A stretch of 64,000 nucleotides of DNA, taken from Tridacna crocea (lineage: Eukaryota; Mollusca; Bivalvia; Cardiida; Cardiidae). The notes beneath the pieces are model-generated. The model made no database searches. It saw nothing but the letters and a program-made list of their open reading frames with translations, and had not been told where the DNA came from. Location: assembly GCA_943736015.1 (NCBI GenBank), contig OX031057.1:44416501-44480500 (forward strand), in the 5' to 3' direction. The position numbers were made by a program, and so were the translations under genes. Shown in pieces: positions 13,101 to 23,378 of this stretch; position 1 is the first letter of the stretch; each line of letters begins with the position of its first letter.

Positions 13101-16100
13101 TATGTGAAGAGATGTTGTTTCAGATGATGAACTTACTTGTTCATGCAGTACTCTTGTATTATTGATACAAAGTCTTGTAGTGTTTTCCTCAAGATTCCAG
13201 TTCTCGGCATATATGAGCAGGTGAAACATTGTAAACTTGAGTAGCTGTCATTGTTTACATTCATTGCTACTAATATCTTTCTGAGGATTGTTCAGTTCCT
13301 ATATCACAGGTGACCAATTTTGTGTTTGAAGCAGTCAGTTGCTTTGATCAATTGTTAAAAAGCACAATACAGCAGAAAATGTTGTAGAATAAAACATGGA
13401 CAAACATTTCTACGCAAAAAAAAAGGTTGTACCGTAGAAAGTGTATGGATGTGGCAAGTGAGAAGACATTAACAAAACTTGTAAAAAGAGAATGCTTGAA
13501 GCAGTTTGTATGAAAAGTGGTTGATTGTTGTTGTTTCAAAGTTGTTGATCGTTGATTATGGCAGATGAAATACAAAACAGAAATATATTCAAAATGGTAC
13601 ATGAAACTTTGATGTTTGAAATGGTTTTAAAGCATGATTATCATTGTTGGTTTGAATGGACTACATTTACTAATCACTGACAAAATATTGTTTTAGGAAT
13701 TCTACAAGATGAGATTTGAAAGGATAATTTTTTTCTTATTATCCATAGAGCTCCAGATAGAGTGATTTTGATTTTTAGAATTAATCTCCTCTAAACCCTA
13801 TGTTGTGGGTTCTCATTAGAATCATCTCATCAAAACGATTCTAATGGATACCTACAACATTGGGTTTTTCAGAGAAATAATAACTCTAGAATACCGTCAC
13901 TCCCTCTTATCTGGAGCTCTGTATGCAGTTAACCCCTTACTGGTTAACTGTGTGAAACATTGAAGAAGAAGATTTTACAAAGATTTTGGAAAAAGAGAAA
14001 ACTTTGGTCACAAGCACTTTCTTTGTTGCCCACAATCTTTTCTACCGTTTCAGAGATAAATTCCCATCATCTCAACTAATTTTGATTTGACATCTGCAAA
14101 TAGTTTCCGTAAAGACAAGTATAAAAGTTTGCCATTTGAGAAAGAGAAAACTACAGATCAGTGGTTTTATACTTAGCTCCATTTTGACCATTCACAAGGC
14201 AGCAGAACTTTTGACTTGTTCAACATAGACAACAATTTAACCCTTTACCCCATAAGGCATTTCTATGGTATCTCTAATTGACCCAGAATAACAGCAAGGA
14301 TGAAGCCGTTTCTTATGTGTATATGACACCTTTTGACAGCATAGAAAACATTGTGACAAAAGGTGAAATTGCTCATCACGAGCAATTTCAGCTTTTGCCA
14401 CAATGTTTTCCAAAGGCTCCTACAAGCAATGCATAGAAAGGAGTATCTATGGAGTAAAGGGTTAAATATGGCTAAAATGGTAGAAGTTGTCTTTGAAACT
14501 CTGAAAAAAATAGAAAGCATATTGGCAAAGAGAAAATGCTGTGTACTAGTATTTCTTCTTTTTGAAAAGCAGTCTTTTTTAGGGCCAAAAAACACAAGAT
14601 TTTTTTTTGTAAAGAGCTACCACAATTTTTTTGAAGACCCACATTGTCAGATCAGAGATCAGATATGGTTTTACTTACATAAATTTTAAAATAGCAGTTC
14701 ATGTATTACCCTTTATTTCATTAGCTTGCCTAAGCATATGTTAAGTCACTGACATAGCCCTGTCGTTATCCTTCTTCAAAAACTTCGACATTTTATGATA
14801 TGGCCAGCAACACGCAAAAAGGGACATTCGGACATTTGTGTAAAGTGTCATCTTGGATCAACCTGAGCAGTCCGCGCATGCTAATTTAAATCGACACTTT
14901 CTGTTTCTATGTAATTTTCTGTTTTGCAAGTCTACTGTAGCATAAAATCTAATATGGTCATAAAGTGCTGTCTTGGCGGACTTCCCACACTGATCAGAGA
15001 CTAAGCAAATGTCCAAATGCCCCATTTCGCATGTTGCAAGCCATATTTCTATTATTAACCCTTTACCAAACGACCAAATTTAAGACTGGTCTAAATTTAA
15101 AGCACTTGCAGATGACAAAATCGACTAAACTCAAAAATTGGAATTCATTTCCAACAGGATAGAAAACATTGTGGGAAAAGGAGAAAATGCTGGTTACCAG
15201 CATTTTCTCCTTTTCCCATAGTGTTTTCAAAAGGCTTCTATTTCAAAGTCGTAAAAACCAGGGAATGTTTGGTAAAGGTTTAACAAAGATATTTACTTCA
15301 GATTTGGACAAATTTTTAACTATCAAAAGGGTAACCCACACAAAAGGACAGGTAACCATAAAAGTTTTAATGTAAAATTTCCACTGAAAATCAAGCAACT
15401 GCAGCCAAGTGTTGGCACATTTTCATAAATTTACATGTACTAGTTTTGATATGGTAAAAGACAATGGAAACATTTTGACATCAAAAATCATACATCAGGG
15501 CCCTGTTTTATAAAGGTAGTTACAAACAAAATTTGCGTAGGTTTTACCTAACTATAGTATAGTGGCATTAATCTGCTAAAATCATAATAATAGTTATCAT
15601 ATATCTGGTGGCAGATTAATGCCACTATACTTAAGTAAACTTAGGCAAATTTTGTTCGTAACTATGTTTATAAAACGGGGCCCAGGTGACTGGGAAAAGT
15701 TTGATGGAGAAACTGTCCTTTTGAGCTGCCCCTCTTCTGCAAAAGTGTTTTGAAACTAGTATTGTTTAAATCATTACCAAACGACAATATTTTAGACTTG
15801 TCCAAATCGAAAGCATCTGCAGACAACAAAATGAAAGTGACTGAGAATTTGAAATTTGTTTTGTGAAGGGTAGAAAACATTGTGGGAAAAGGAGAAAATG
15901 CTGGTTACCAGCATCGTCTCCTTTTCCCACAATGTTTTCAAAAGGCTTCTTTTCCAGGTTGCACCAAAAGTAGGGATTGTGTGGTAATGGGTTAATCAGC
16001 AAAAATATATGCATATTTAGTTAAAGTTGGGTGAAGTTATGTAAAGATGAGTCTTTCTGGTAACTGGGTAATATATCTTTTAGTTTATATGTAGTAAAAA

Positions 16101-19100
16101 GATTATAGTTACTGTTTTTGTCAGTCTAGATCAAATATCATAGCGTAGAAAATGCAAACCTATCTTGAATTATAGCTGTCTGCTGTGGCAGGGTTAGTTG
16201 GTACAATATAGACATGAAATTGTAATGTTTGGGTCTGTTTTTCCAGACAGAAAATGACTAATTTGTGTAGGGTTAATGGACTGTTATTTATACGTAAGTC
16301 TTCTTTAGAGAATTAAATTAATTGAAATATGAATTTTAACAGGGCTGCCATGATGGAGGGATCAGGAACTTTGGAAGACCAGCTGGAAGCCACAAAGGTA
16401 AATTTGTCTTAAAATGTCAGTCTCTGGCTTGCTTTTTGGTATAACTGTATTACATGTATTTCATTGTTTTGGCAGAATATTGGTAAGTATCAAAAGAATT
16501 GCTTTAGGAGTTGAAAAGGCTTGAAAACTGTCAATTTGTCTTAATCCTTTACCAAACAACAATTTTTTTGACTTTTCCAAACTTGAATCGTCTGGTGACG
16601 ACAAAATAAATGTGGGCCATTCTATCCTTTCTCAGACAAATCTCACCTTTTTATAAAAATTTATTGTGTTGTCTGCAATTCTTTTCCATTCCTACCTGTC
16701 TAAAGATTTGCATTTGGTAGAGAGTTAAACAATGGTCATGGATTTCAAATCAGTTTTTCAATTAACTGTTTGTCAGATGATAAAATTTAAGAATTGCAGA
16801 CAACAAATTTTGTGTGGCTGAAATGAGCTAATTATTCTTTAAAAATAGAAAACATTATGGGAAAAAATCCTTTCATATAATGTTTTATTAGGTCTTTTTA
16901 CTCATGTTGGTAAACAAACATTATTATCTGTCATATGATGAAATATATATGTTACAGAAAAAAGCTGTTGAAGTGAGGTCACAGAAAGGTCAACTGAAGA
17001 GGATAGAAGACCTAGGGGCTGCCATGGAGGAGAGACTGATTTTGGACAACAGGTAAAAGGAATACTTCTGTCTTATCTAAACACATTACTTGGAACAGAG
17101 TATATTTTGGTCATGTAACAGACCTGTTTTGAAAAGATTGTTGAAAAAGTAGACATTATTTGTGATAAGCAATTTCTCCTTTATACACAATGTTACTTGT
17201 TGTTCATGGCTTAACTCTATACATGCACAATGCTGACTCTTGGCAACCTAAAAAAGAAGCCTCTTTAAAAACAGTATGGGAAAAGGAGAAAATGCCAGGT
17301 AACAAGTATTTCTCCTTTTCCCGCAATGTTTTCTACCCTATCAAAGACAGATATCGGGATTTTAGCAATATTTCAATTGTCATTTGCATATTCTTTAAAT
17401 ATGGTCTTTTAATATATCATCACCTGGTAAAGGGTTAATGGTCTATCAGGTGATGGATTACTTTGAAAATGCTGGTACAATCTCAGCTTGCAGAACTCAT
17501 CACAGGGAAGGGTGAGCTGTCATGGTGATGTAATTGGTATTATGGTAAAGTCTGCTCACAAAGAAACCCCTACATCAGTGTTCCTATCTATCTTCAATAC
17601 AAGGGATTGTATTTCCATTATGCTTACCCCATGGATATGTGAAGGCTGTAGGATAGATAGAAATGAATCAAGAAATTGCTACAAATACTGTATATTTGTT
17701 ATTGTCAGAGATTAATCTTAGCAAGCATTTTTGTTTGTTGTTACCTCAATGTGTAACATCAGTAAAATTGAAATAAAAATTTTAATTCTGATTTATACGT
17801 AAATTAGATACACAGAGCACAGCACTGTAGGCTTGGCCCAGCAGTGGGATCAATTAGACCAGCTAGGTATGAGGATGCAACATAACTTGGACCAGCAAAT
17901 ACAAGCCAGGAACCGTAGTGGGGTCTCTGAGGATGCCCTAAGGGAATTCAGCATGATGTTCAAGTGAGTGTCTTCAGATTTTGTTCTTTGATTTTGCAAC
18001 TGTGTTTATAATGTTTATAATAGATTGCATTGAGTTACAAGAAGAAGCAAGGATGGGAAGTTCAGGCTATTAGTAGCTATGTATTTTTGCATTAACCCTG
18101 GCAATGCTAGATAAATGAATATTATAAATTAGGCTAAGATGCAAAGAATGTAATTTGATGGTAGTTTTTGTCAATATCTTGGAAGGTAGCATACGGCCTG
18201 GGTCCAAGATCTGTCATTAAATTTGGGTTAATTTAATCAGCTATTAAATTAGGATTCTGAACTGGAAGGGTTTAATCATTCACCAAAGAGCAAAAGTTTA
18301 GGTCCAAATTGGAAGCCTTTGGAGACAATATATACAACTCAAAAACTGAAATTTATTTTGAGAAGGTAGAAAACTCTGGGGTAAAAGGAAAAAATCATGT
18401 TTACTTTTTCCCCCAGTGTTTTAAAATGTTAAAAGGCTTCTTTTCAAGGTTGTTTTGTGGAATATTGTGTTAACTCTTTACCACACTATCCTGACTTTTA
18501 ACGACCCTGAGAAAGAAGCCTATAGAAAACATTGTGGGAAAAGGAGAAAATACTGGTTATCAGTCAGAAATCACCATATTACCAAGATTTAATTTGATGT
18601 GCGAATCTGTTTACAAAGCATTTTATCTTAACTATTCACCAAACGACTAAATTTTAGACTTGTCCAAATTTGTAGAAGACAATACATGTATAAATGTGAC
18701 TGAAAAATTGGAATTTGTTTTGAGAAGGGTAAATAATATTGTGGTAAAAGGAGAAATGCTTGTTACCAGCATTTTCTCCTTTTCTTGCAATGTTTTCAGA
18801 AAGATTTTTCCCCATGGTTGTAAAAACCAGGGATTGTTTGGTAAAGGGTTATACTGTTTATAATCAAACTAACCAGTACTAATTGCTGTCTGAAATTTAT
18901 GGATGTAACTTGTGCAAGCTCCAAGAATAAATACATTTTGTATGGAAATAAAAGACAACACAGAACTATTGATAAATAGATCCAATATGTACATTTTTGT
19001 TATATTTCAGACATTTTGACAAGGATAAATCTGGCAAACTTGACCACCAAGAGTTCAAGTCCTGTTTGAGAGCTCTTGGCTATGACTTGCCCGTTGTTGA

Positions 19101-21497
19101 AGAAGGCCAGATAGATCCCGAGTTCCAAAATATACTCGATATTGTGGATCCGAACAGGTAAAATGAATTTGTTGTTACCTTATCATTATACTAACATTCA
19201 ACCCTTTTCCAAAAGATCCTGTGTTTAAATGATTGCCAAGAAGAAAACTTTCTGAAACATCATTGGAAAAGGAGAAAATGCTGATAACCAACCTCTTGAC
19301 AAGTCTGAAATTCCATCATCTGGAAAACATTTAATCAGTTACCAACTCATTGTGTTAACTGAGACAGATATTTTTGCATATGGTGTACTTCAAGATCAGA
19401 CAGCACAATATGTGCAGTCTGATCCAATAACCACTGTCTGAATTGGTACTTTTCTTTGTGAATTCGACCCTGACTCTAAAAAAATTGATTTTCGAATTTT
19501 TTTAAAAAGTTGTTTTATTCATTTTGTGGTTATGAGTCAACAATTACCGGATACTCTCTTGACTCTATTAAAAAATTTTTTTTTTTTATTTTCGCAGTTT
19601 TTGAAAAACATTGGTGCATTCATTTCGTACTTATGAGTCAACAATTACCAGATACTCTCTTTTTATGTTTGTAGTATCTTAAATAAATCTGGCTTATACT
19701 AACATTCACGTCGGTTGGTGCTGATCGAGATAAACATGTTAAGTGAATTTCACTCGAACACAAAATTATTATTTTTTTTTTCCAAGTAGCCATAACAATG
19801 TACATTTATGTTATTGTTGTTTTGTATACAGGGCCAACGGTCTATATTACTATAATAAATACATTTGATTTTAAGTAAGCTGTTGCACTAATTACCGTAT
19901 TGACTTGAAATGTGTAAAACATACTTTTAATCCTTTACCACACATTATCATGGTTAAAGGTCCTAAGAAAAGACAGCTTTTTCAAAACATTGTGTATCAG
20001 CATTTTGTCCTTTTCCGGAAATGTTCTGTACCTGATCAAAGATGAATTCCATGGAATGAACCACATTTAAATTGCTGTCTGCTAAATTAATGCTTTCAAT
20101 TTAATCAATTCTATACTTTTGTGTGGTGAAGATTAAATCTTTGTAGTGAAATGATATTGTTTTTAAATGTGATTAAAATACCTGTAAAACAAACTAATGT
20201 TAATCTTATTATACAAATAGCCAGCCAAAGAATTGATCTTGAATAAAACTCTAGTATTCTGTATGGTTGACACTCAACATGAAAACTGATTTGCATGTTT
20301 ATGTTTGCAGGGATGGCCAGGTCTCTCTCCAAGAGTATATGGCGTTTATGATAAGTCGGGAGACAGAGAACGTCCAGTCGAGCTCGGAGGTGGAACAAGC
20401 TTTCCGAGCTCTAACATCTGGTGACAAACCATACATCACAGCACAGGAGCTGTATGCTGTAAGTTAGATCTTTACAGAACTACAATATATATTCTATGCC
20501 TCATTATGGTATTGAAACAGTGTAAGAAAAAGATGAAGTTCCTTTGAAAAACTTTAATTTTTCCTCCCACAGTAATTTCCATTTAACTTATGAAAGATAT
20601 TTTCCATTTATTCAGTTTTTTCTTTCTGTTTCATTACCTAAGTTTTCTTTAAGAGGAGGATAATCAACCTCGGCATTAAGGGTGATTCTTTTGAATTCAG
20701 AGAAATTGTGTGGTCTGGTATAAAAATTTACAGTTTTGCAATGGACAGATAGTGAAAACTAGAAACAGGAGCAATTGCTTGTATTTGCCTGTTTATTGAG
20801 TAATTCAGCTATTTATGCCTGAAATAACCCATGTGAATTGCTCAATACCACATGAATTATGTCTTTCTCTGCTTATTAGTGTCCGAACATTATTTTGGAA
20901 AAAAAAAGGTTTTGGACACAAGTACATTACAGACAAGTTTAGGTGTTTGAAAACCATTATTTAAAAAAAAAAAATGTTTTTTCTGAAGACATGAAACTTG
21001 CATGAAATTACTTACAATTGAAGTTGTCTGCTGTATATTTGTATCAGAAATTTACGAGTTCATTCTTTACCAAAGAATCTAGGGTTTTCACGACTCGGAG
21101 AAAGACTCTTGACCTTATGAAAACATTTAAGGAAAAGGAGAACATGCTGGTTACCAGCATTTTCTCCTTTTCCCAGAATGTTTTCCAGCACCACAAAACA
21201 AATTTCAATTTTTGAGTGGGATTAATTTTTGTTGTCTGCAAATGCTTTCAAATTGGACAGGTCTTGCACTATGATGTAGCTAGTTTCAAAGGTTTATCCT
21301 ACTCACCTGGAACCTGTGATGTGAAAGCTCACACTATTCTCAAAAAGATTCTTTGCTGTGTGTCTTTTCAGAACCTTACTAAGGAGCAGGCAGATTACTG
21401 TGTTGGCCGCATGAAACCATTTGTGGACAGGACTGGTCGAGTGATACCTGATGCTTATGATTACTCGGATTTTACACAATCTATGTTTGTCAACTAA
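1040..21497 (+). CDS. SPTAN1: alpha-spectrin (non-erythroid), C-terminal 686 residues, 14 exons, 5' partial
   Basis: Alpha-spectrin pairs with beta-spectrin to form the flexible tetramers of the membrane skeleton. The 14 exons here, each with AG/GT borders and mutually consistent phases, total 2059 coding bases. They encode the last triple-helical spectrin repeats (diagnostic [47 protein letters not shown]), the conserved stretch [20 protein letters not shown], then two EF-hands ([13 protein letters not shown] and [13 protein letters not shown]) and the C-terminus ending SMFVN, close to vertebrate SLFVN. The upstream exons, including the SH3 domain, lie outside the window. Introns are packed with TTAA MITEs, yet no coding exon is interrupted. 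The longest intron (10767-16342) is 5.6 kb. The family identification is near certain; the number of genes per genome cannot be judged here. Confidence 0.97.
1430..1551 (+). CDS. SPTAN1: alpha-spectrin exon b
   Basis: Acceptor tccaacag, donor gtgtgt. It encodes [20 protein letters not shown] through ELKAMAEK, the end of one repeat, and leaves two bases (AG) for the next exon. Confidence 0.96.
1781..2009 (-). mobile_element. family A TTAA MITE (R)
   Basis: Complete 229-bp copy between TTAA sites; the hairpin core reads AATGCTGGTAACCAGCATT. Representative of the family: CYCTTTACCA/CCATTACCAC ends, a central 66-bp hairpin based on GAAAACATTGTGGGAAAAGG and its inverse, and an asymmetric arm with GTCTGCAAATGCTTTCAATT. 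Confidence 0.88.
2209..2440 (+). CDS. SPTAN1: alpha-spectrin exon c
   Basis: Acceptor gattacag, donor gtatgt. 77 residues with the repeat hallmark [20 protein letters not shown] and [17 protein letters not shown], matching the family at the same position. Confidence 0.97.
2535..2730 (+). mobile_element. family A MITE (F), degraded
   Basis: Hairpin core kept (TTGTGGGAAAAGGAGAAAAT and inverse); both TTAA ends eroded. Confidence 0.5.
3241..3477 (+). CDS. SPTAN1: alpha-spectrin exon d
   Basis: Acceptor tttatttcag, donor gtatgt. 79 residues including [20 protein letters not shown] and [17 protein letters not shown], which is almost invariant in animal alpha-spectrins. Confidence 0.97.
4020..4240 (-). 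mobile_element. family A MITE (R), degraded
   Basis: Core AAATGCTGGTTACCAGCATTTT and a worn GACTAGTC arm; ends not definable. Confidence 0.45.
4407..4620 (+). mobile_element. family A MITE (F)
   Basis: Left TTAACTCTTAACC; right end lost its TTAA (GAGTTG). Core apex is GGTAACC, opposite to most F copies. Confidence 0.7.
4860..5025 (+). mobile_element. SINE tail fragment
   Basis: Shares order and wording with the 3' half of the SINE at 47955 (CTCAC..GCATGT, GTGAGAAA, ATGACCTGTTAAA..CA). Confidence 0.4.
5241..5450 (+). mobile_element. family A MITE (F)
   Basis: TTAACCCTTTCCCAAACGAC start; right end AAAGGGTTCA has one change from TTAA. Confidence 0.82.
5850..6078 (+). mobile_element. tRNA-derived SINE
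   Basis: A-box-like TGGTTCAATGATC and B-box-like AGATTTGATCC 40 bp apart, then a tail GTGAAACCCAG..ATCAATCA that recurs at 22840 and 24160. Not a functional tRNA. Confidence 0.55.
6747..6971 (+). mobile_element. family A MITE (F)
   Basis: 225 bp, TTAA at both ends; core slightly disturbed (ATGCATGGTTACC). Confidence 0.85.
7194..7422 (+). mobile_element. family B TTAA MITE
   Basis: TTAACCCTTTACTCCATAGA ... CTTATGGGGTAAAGGGTTAA. Hairpin tip GAAATTGCTAGTGATGAGCAATTTC, written here as GAAATTGCT/AGCAATTTC. Same lower stem as family A but different arms. Confidence 0.88.
7698..7834 (+). CDS. SPTAN1: alpha-spectrin exon e
   Basis: Acceptor ttattcag, donor gtaatg. Encodes [20 protein letters not shown] onward (45 residues plus two bases). 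A family A MITE begins only 12 bp after the donor. Confidence 0.97.
7847..8074 (+). mobile_element. family A MITE (F)
   Basis: Complete; begins 12 bp after the donor of the spectrin exon ending at 7834. Confidence 0.88.
8132..8357 (+). mobile_element. family A MITE (F), diverged
   Basis: TTAACCTTTCACCAAACAAC start; core and right end heavily mutated. Confidence 0.6.
8708..8837 (+). mobile_element. family A MITE (F), left half only
   Basis: Stops within the hairpin at ACTGG; the spectrin acceptor follows 28 bp later, so deletion of the right half may have trimmed the intron end. Confidence 0.65.
8866..9055 (+). CDS. SPTAN1: alpha-spectrin exon f
   Basis: Acceptor cactatag, donor gtaagt. 63 residues ending with the invariant [20 protein letters not shown] and CNSVEEIR. 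A truncated MITE ends about 28 bp upstream, so an apparent longer reading frame from 8672 is intron read-through. Confidence 0.97.
9218..9427 (+). mobile_element. family C TTAA MITE
   Basis: TTAACCCTTTAAGTG ... CACATTAAGGGTTAA inverted ends; the interior has an inverted GTGGACAGTGTAGATC / GATCTACACTGTCCAC pair. Distinct from A and B. Confidence 0.75.
9724..9903 (+). CDS. SPTAN1: alpha-spectrin exon g
   Basis: Acceptor attttacag, donor gtaagt. 60 residues with [19 protein letters not shown] and [20 protein letters not shown]. Confidence 0.97.
10113..10294 (-). mobile_element. family A MITE (R), right hairpin arm deleted
   Basis: TTAA-bounded, shares its right TTAA (10291-10294) with the next copy. 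Confidence 0.75.
10291..10514 (+). mobile_element. family A MITE (F)
   Basis: Abuts the preceding R copy through one TTAA; ends TGGTAATGGGTTAA. Confidence 0.85.
10654..10766 (+). CDS. SPTAN1: alpha-spectrin exon h
   Basis: Acceptor tgttacag, donor gtcagt. Encodes [20 protein letters not shown] to AFHAWLTET, the last full repeat before the calmodulin-like tail. Confidence 0.96.
12101..12290 (-). mobile_element. family A MITE (R), diverged, with a truncated neighbour
   Basis: TTAATCCTTCACC ... TGGTAAAGAGTTAA; part of the core is deleted. A truncated copy at 11947-12100 precedes it. Confidence 0.65.
13747..13920. mobile_element. palindromic MITE, AGAGCTCCAGATA ends
   Basis: 13-bp perfect terminal inverted repeats and an inner inverted pair ACCCTATGTTGTGGG / CCTACAACATTGGGT; 174 bp, non-coding; a family unrelated to the TTAA set. 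Confidence 0.65.
13929..14150 (-). mobile_element. family A MITE (R), degraded
   Basis: TTAACCCCTTACTGG start, recognisable GACATCTGCAAATAG arm. Confidence 0.5.
14237..14465 (-). mobile_element. family B TTAA MITE, inverted
   Basis: Reverse orientation of the 7194 copy: begins TTAACCCTTTACCCCATAAG, ends ATGGAGTAAAGGGTTAA. Confidence 0.88.
15055..15283 (+). mobile_element. family A MITE (F)
   Basis: Complete, with perfect hairpin except CCCATAGTG on the right strand. Confidence 0.87.
15498..15683. mobile_element. palindromic MITE with GGGCCC ends
   Basis: The two halves are near-perfect inverted copies (GTTTTATAAAG, ACAAAATTTG, TATAGTGGCATTAATCTGC). About 186 bp, non-coding. Confidence 0.7.
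15766..15995 (+). mobile_element. family A MITE (F)
   Basis: TTAAATCATTACCAAACGAC ... GTGGTAATGGGTTAA; 230 bp. Confidence 0.87.
16343..16397 (+). CDS. SPTAN1: alpha-spectrin exon i (54-bp mini-exon)
   Basis: Acceptor tttaacag, donor gtaaat. Encodes [18 protein letters not shown], the counterpart of the family segment with SGTLE.QLEATK. Phases fit both neighbours. Confidence 0.94.
16541..16728. mobile_element. core-less family A derivative
   Basis: TTAATCCTTTACCAAACAAC at the left and GCATTTGGTAGAGAGTTAA at the right, both being the same (F-left) end of the family; the hairpin is gone. Confidence 0.6.
16958..17052 (+). CDS. SPTAN1: alpha-spectrin exon j
   Basis: Acceptor gttacag, donor gtaaaa. 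Encodes [20 protein letters not shown] and [11 protein letters not shown]. Confidence 0.96.
17211..17438 (-). mobile_element. family A MITE (R)
   Basis: Bounded by TTAA; tip mutated to CAGGTAACAAG. Confidence 0.78.
17808..17963 (+). CDS. SPTAN1: alpha-spectrin exon k
   Basis: Acceptor aaattag, donor gtgagt. Encodes [20 protein letters not shown] and [15 protein letters not shown], then [11 protein letters not shown], the lead-in to the EF-hands. Confidence 0.97.
18272..18473 (+). mobile_element. family A MITE (F), shortened core
   Basis: Ends in TTAA shared with a truncated R copy running to about 18560. Confidence 0.65.
18470..18560 (-). mobile_element. family A MITE (R), truncated in the hairpin
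   Basis: Left third of an R copy (TTAACTCTTTACCACAC...) joined to unrelated sequence after TACTGGTTATCAG. Confidence 0.6.
18628..18850 (+). mobile_element. family A MITE (F)
   Basis: Right end AAAGGGTTAT has one change from TTAA. Confidence 0.75.
19011..19157 (+). CDS. SPTAN1: alpha-spectrin exon l, first EF-hand
   Basis: Acceptor atttcag, donor gtaaaa. The calcium loop [13 protein letters not shown] has Asp, Asp, Ser, Lys and Glu at canonical ligand positions, followed by [12 protein letters not shown]. Confidence 0.97.
19927..20136 (-). mobile_element. family A MITE (R), diverged
   Basis: TTAATCCTTTACCACAC ... GTGTGGTGAAGATTAA; half of the hairpin lost. Confidence 0.65.
20311..20458 (+). 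CDS. SPTAN1: alpha-spectrin exon m, second EF-hand
   Basis: Acceptor gtttgcag, donor gtaagt. Completes the second loop ([13 protein letters not shown]) and encodes [17 protein letters not shown]. Confidence 0.97.
21059..21275 (-). mobile_element. family A MITE (R)
   Basis: Good hairpin with GGTTACC tip; right end missing. Lies 97 bp before the spectrin terminal exon. Confidence 0.65.
21372..21497 (+). CDS. SPTAN1: alpha-spectrin terminal exon with stop
   Basis: Acceptor tcttttcag. Encodes [20 protein letters not shown] and ends FTQSMFVN with a TAA. The 3' untranslated region follows; a possible AATAAA lies near 22628, beyond a MITE at 21719-21940. Confidence 0.97.
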   Translation, partial: NLTKEQADYCVGRMKPFVDRTGRVIPDAYDYSDFTQSMFVN

Positions 21498-21718
21498 TAC
21501 ACAACAGACAACCAGAGTTCTATGTATTTAGAAGATATGTTGATGTATTTAAGTCTATATTATAGCTTCTTCTTAGAACAGTGTCACATTATATTGTGTA
21601 ATCAACATTTCATATACCTTTCTGTCTTACAGGTAAAACAATGGTGAAACTAGATATGAGAAATTTCTTGCTTATACTTGATACTGATTTGCTTCTGGAA
21701 TTAAAAAGACTGATAAAT

Positions 21719-21940
21719 TTAACTCTTTACCACACCATCCCGACTTTTAAAGACTCTGAAAAAGAAGCCTTTTGACATTGTGAGAAAGGAGAAAATGCTG
21801 GTAAGCAGCATTTTCTCCCTTTCCCATAATGTTTTCACCCTTCCTAAACCATATTTCAATTTTTCAGTCGCATTCGTCTTGTTGTCTTCATCTGCCTTCA
21901 CTTTGGAACGGTCTAAAATTTTCTTGTGTGGTAGAGTTAA
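21719..21940 (-). mobile_element. family A MITE (R) in the spectrin 3' flank
   Basis: TTAA-bounded; starts 221 bp past the stop codon, so it may be part of the 3' untranslated region. Confidence 0.8.
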
Positions 21941-22779
21941 ATAGAAAAACAATCTGAAAGAAGAAAATTTCTTTCTTACCTGAAAATCTGTTCTATGCAT
22001 ACATTTTCAAAGAGCAGCTTTTATCCAATTGGTTTTTTCTTCAAAAATGATAAAATTATTTGCGGTGATTTCACCAATTCACCAACATATTTGTTTTGCG
22101 CAAATTGAGAACCATGGTAGTGAAAATTTTGTATTTTTGGAAGATTACATTTATACCACATAAAACCCCAATTTATTCAGTGAATTATATCTTTTCTTTT
22201 TAATAATCTCTATGAAGAGGGTGAATGTTGGCTTATGCTTTTTTGTCCTCAAGCTTGACAACATTGGTGGAGGTATAAAATACAATTTGTTTTTTAAATT
22301 AGTATTTTTTTTTTTTGTCATTTTGGTGTATCAAAGACTTTGGTTGTATGAATGTCTCGTAAGAACAGGGATACAAACTTTTGATGACTTACGATATTGA
22401 AAATATTTCGGCTATATGAAAGAAGAGAAAATATCATTGCCAAAATGGATGATTGAGTGATGGGAAAAAAATAAAAAAAATTAAAAGAATTAATCAAAGA
22501 CAAAAGATATTTATACTTTAGCATCTTCACTTTTATATTTATAAAAAGGAAATAACTTGAAAATATTTGGCTTACCAGTATGTAACAAAACACCTAATAT
22601 TGATACACTAACACTGCATTAGATCTGAATAAAGCTTCTGTAGAACAAGTAAGTGTTAACCTGATTTGTTAAACCCATTGCGACCCCCTTATTAACTACA
22701 CTATCTAGTATAAACCCGACACTTGCATACTTTCCCTGCATCTTTTGTCCTTTCTGGGATCATTTCTCGTCATAGGCAC

Positions 22780-22922
22780 TTGATTTTTTCTTGCATGTAG
22801 CCCTCTGGCAATACAGTTACATGCCAGCCCTATGCAAGCACTGGTGAAACCCAGGACAAGAACAAATAGGAAAGCAGTTGCAGTGATATGACCGAAATGT
22901 TAATAGTAAGGTAAACACCATT
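22780..22922 (+). mobile_element. SINE tail fragment
   Basis: GTGAAACCCAGGACAAG ... GTAAACACCATTCA, shared with the 5850 SINE tail. Confidence 0.4.
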
Positions 22923-22925
22923 CAG

Positions 22926-23153
22926 TTAAAGCTTTATCAAACAATTCCAGGTTGTTACAACCCTGGAAAGGAAGGTGTTTGAAAACATTGTCGGAAAAAG
23001 AGAAAATGCTGGTAACCAGCAGTTTTTCCTTTTCCCACAACGTGTTCAACCCTATCAAAGACAGAAATCATCATTTGAGCTACATTGAAATTTTTGTTTA
23101 TAAATGTTTTCAATTTGGTCCAGTACAAATTTCATTGGATTGTAAAGTGTTAA
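22926..23153 (-). mobile_element. family A MITE (R), with a truncated partner
   Basis: TTAA at both ends; a further truncated R copy (23150-23225) shares the right TTAA. Confidence 0.72.
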
Positions 23154-23378
23154 CCTTCTATCAAACAATTCCTGGCCTAGAAAAATTGCAGGAGAAGGAG
23201 AAAATGCTGATAAACAGCATTTTAAACACCCGTAGGGCCGTATTATGTTGTGGCCTTGGTTGTCCATCCATCAACATTTCTGTCCATCCGTCTGTCAGCA
23301 ATTTATTGTGTGTGCAACTCCTATAGTTTTCACTGGAATAATTTCAAACTTACCACAATGAATCTCTATGCGTGTGAC

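Larger units (their letters stand above)
10767..16342 (+). other. alpha-spectrin large intron, repeat-bearing
   Basis: 5.6 kb without coding sequence. It holds MITEs at 12101, 13929, 14237, 15055 and 15766, two other palindromic elements at 13747 and 15498, and a two-copy 41-bp tandem duplication at about 11418-11499. The remainder (about 10800-11900 and 12300-13700) shows nothing I can name. Confidence 0.6.

Noticed and set aside
14363..14689. 108-residue plus-strand frame and its antisense partner
   Set aside because: Both fall in a family B MITE hairpin and its flank.
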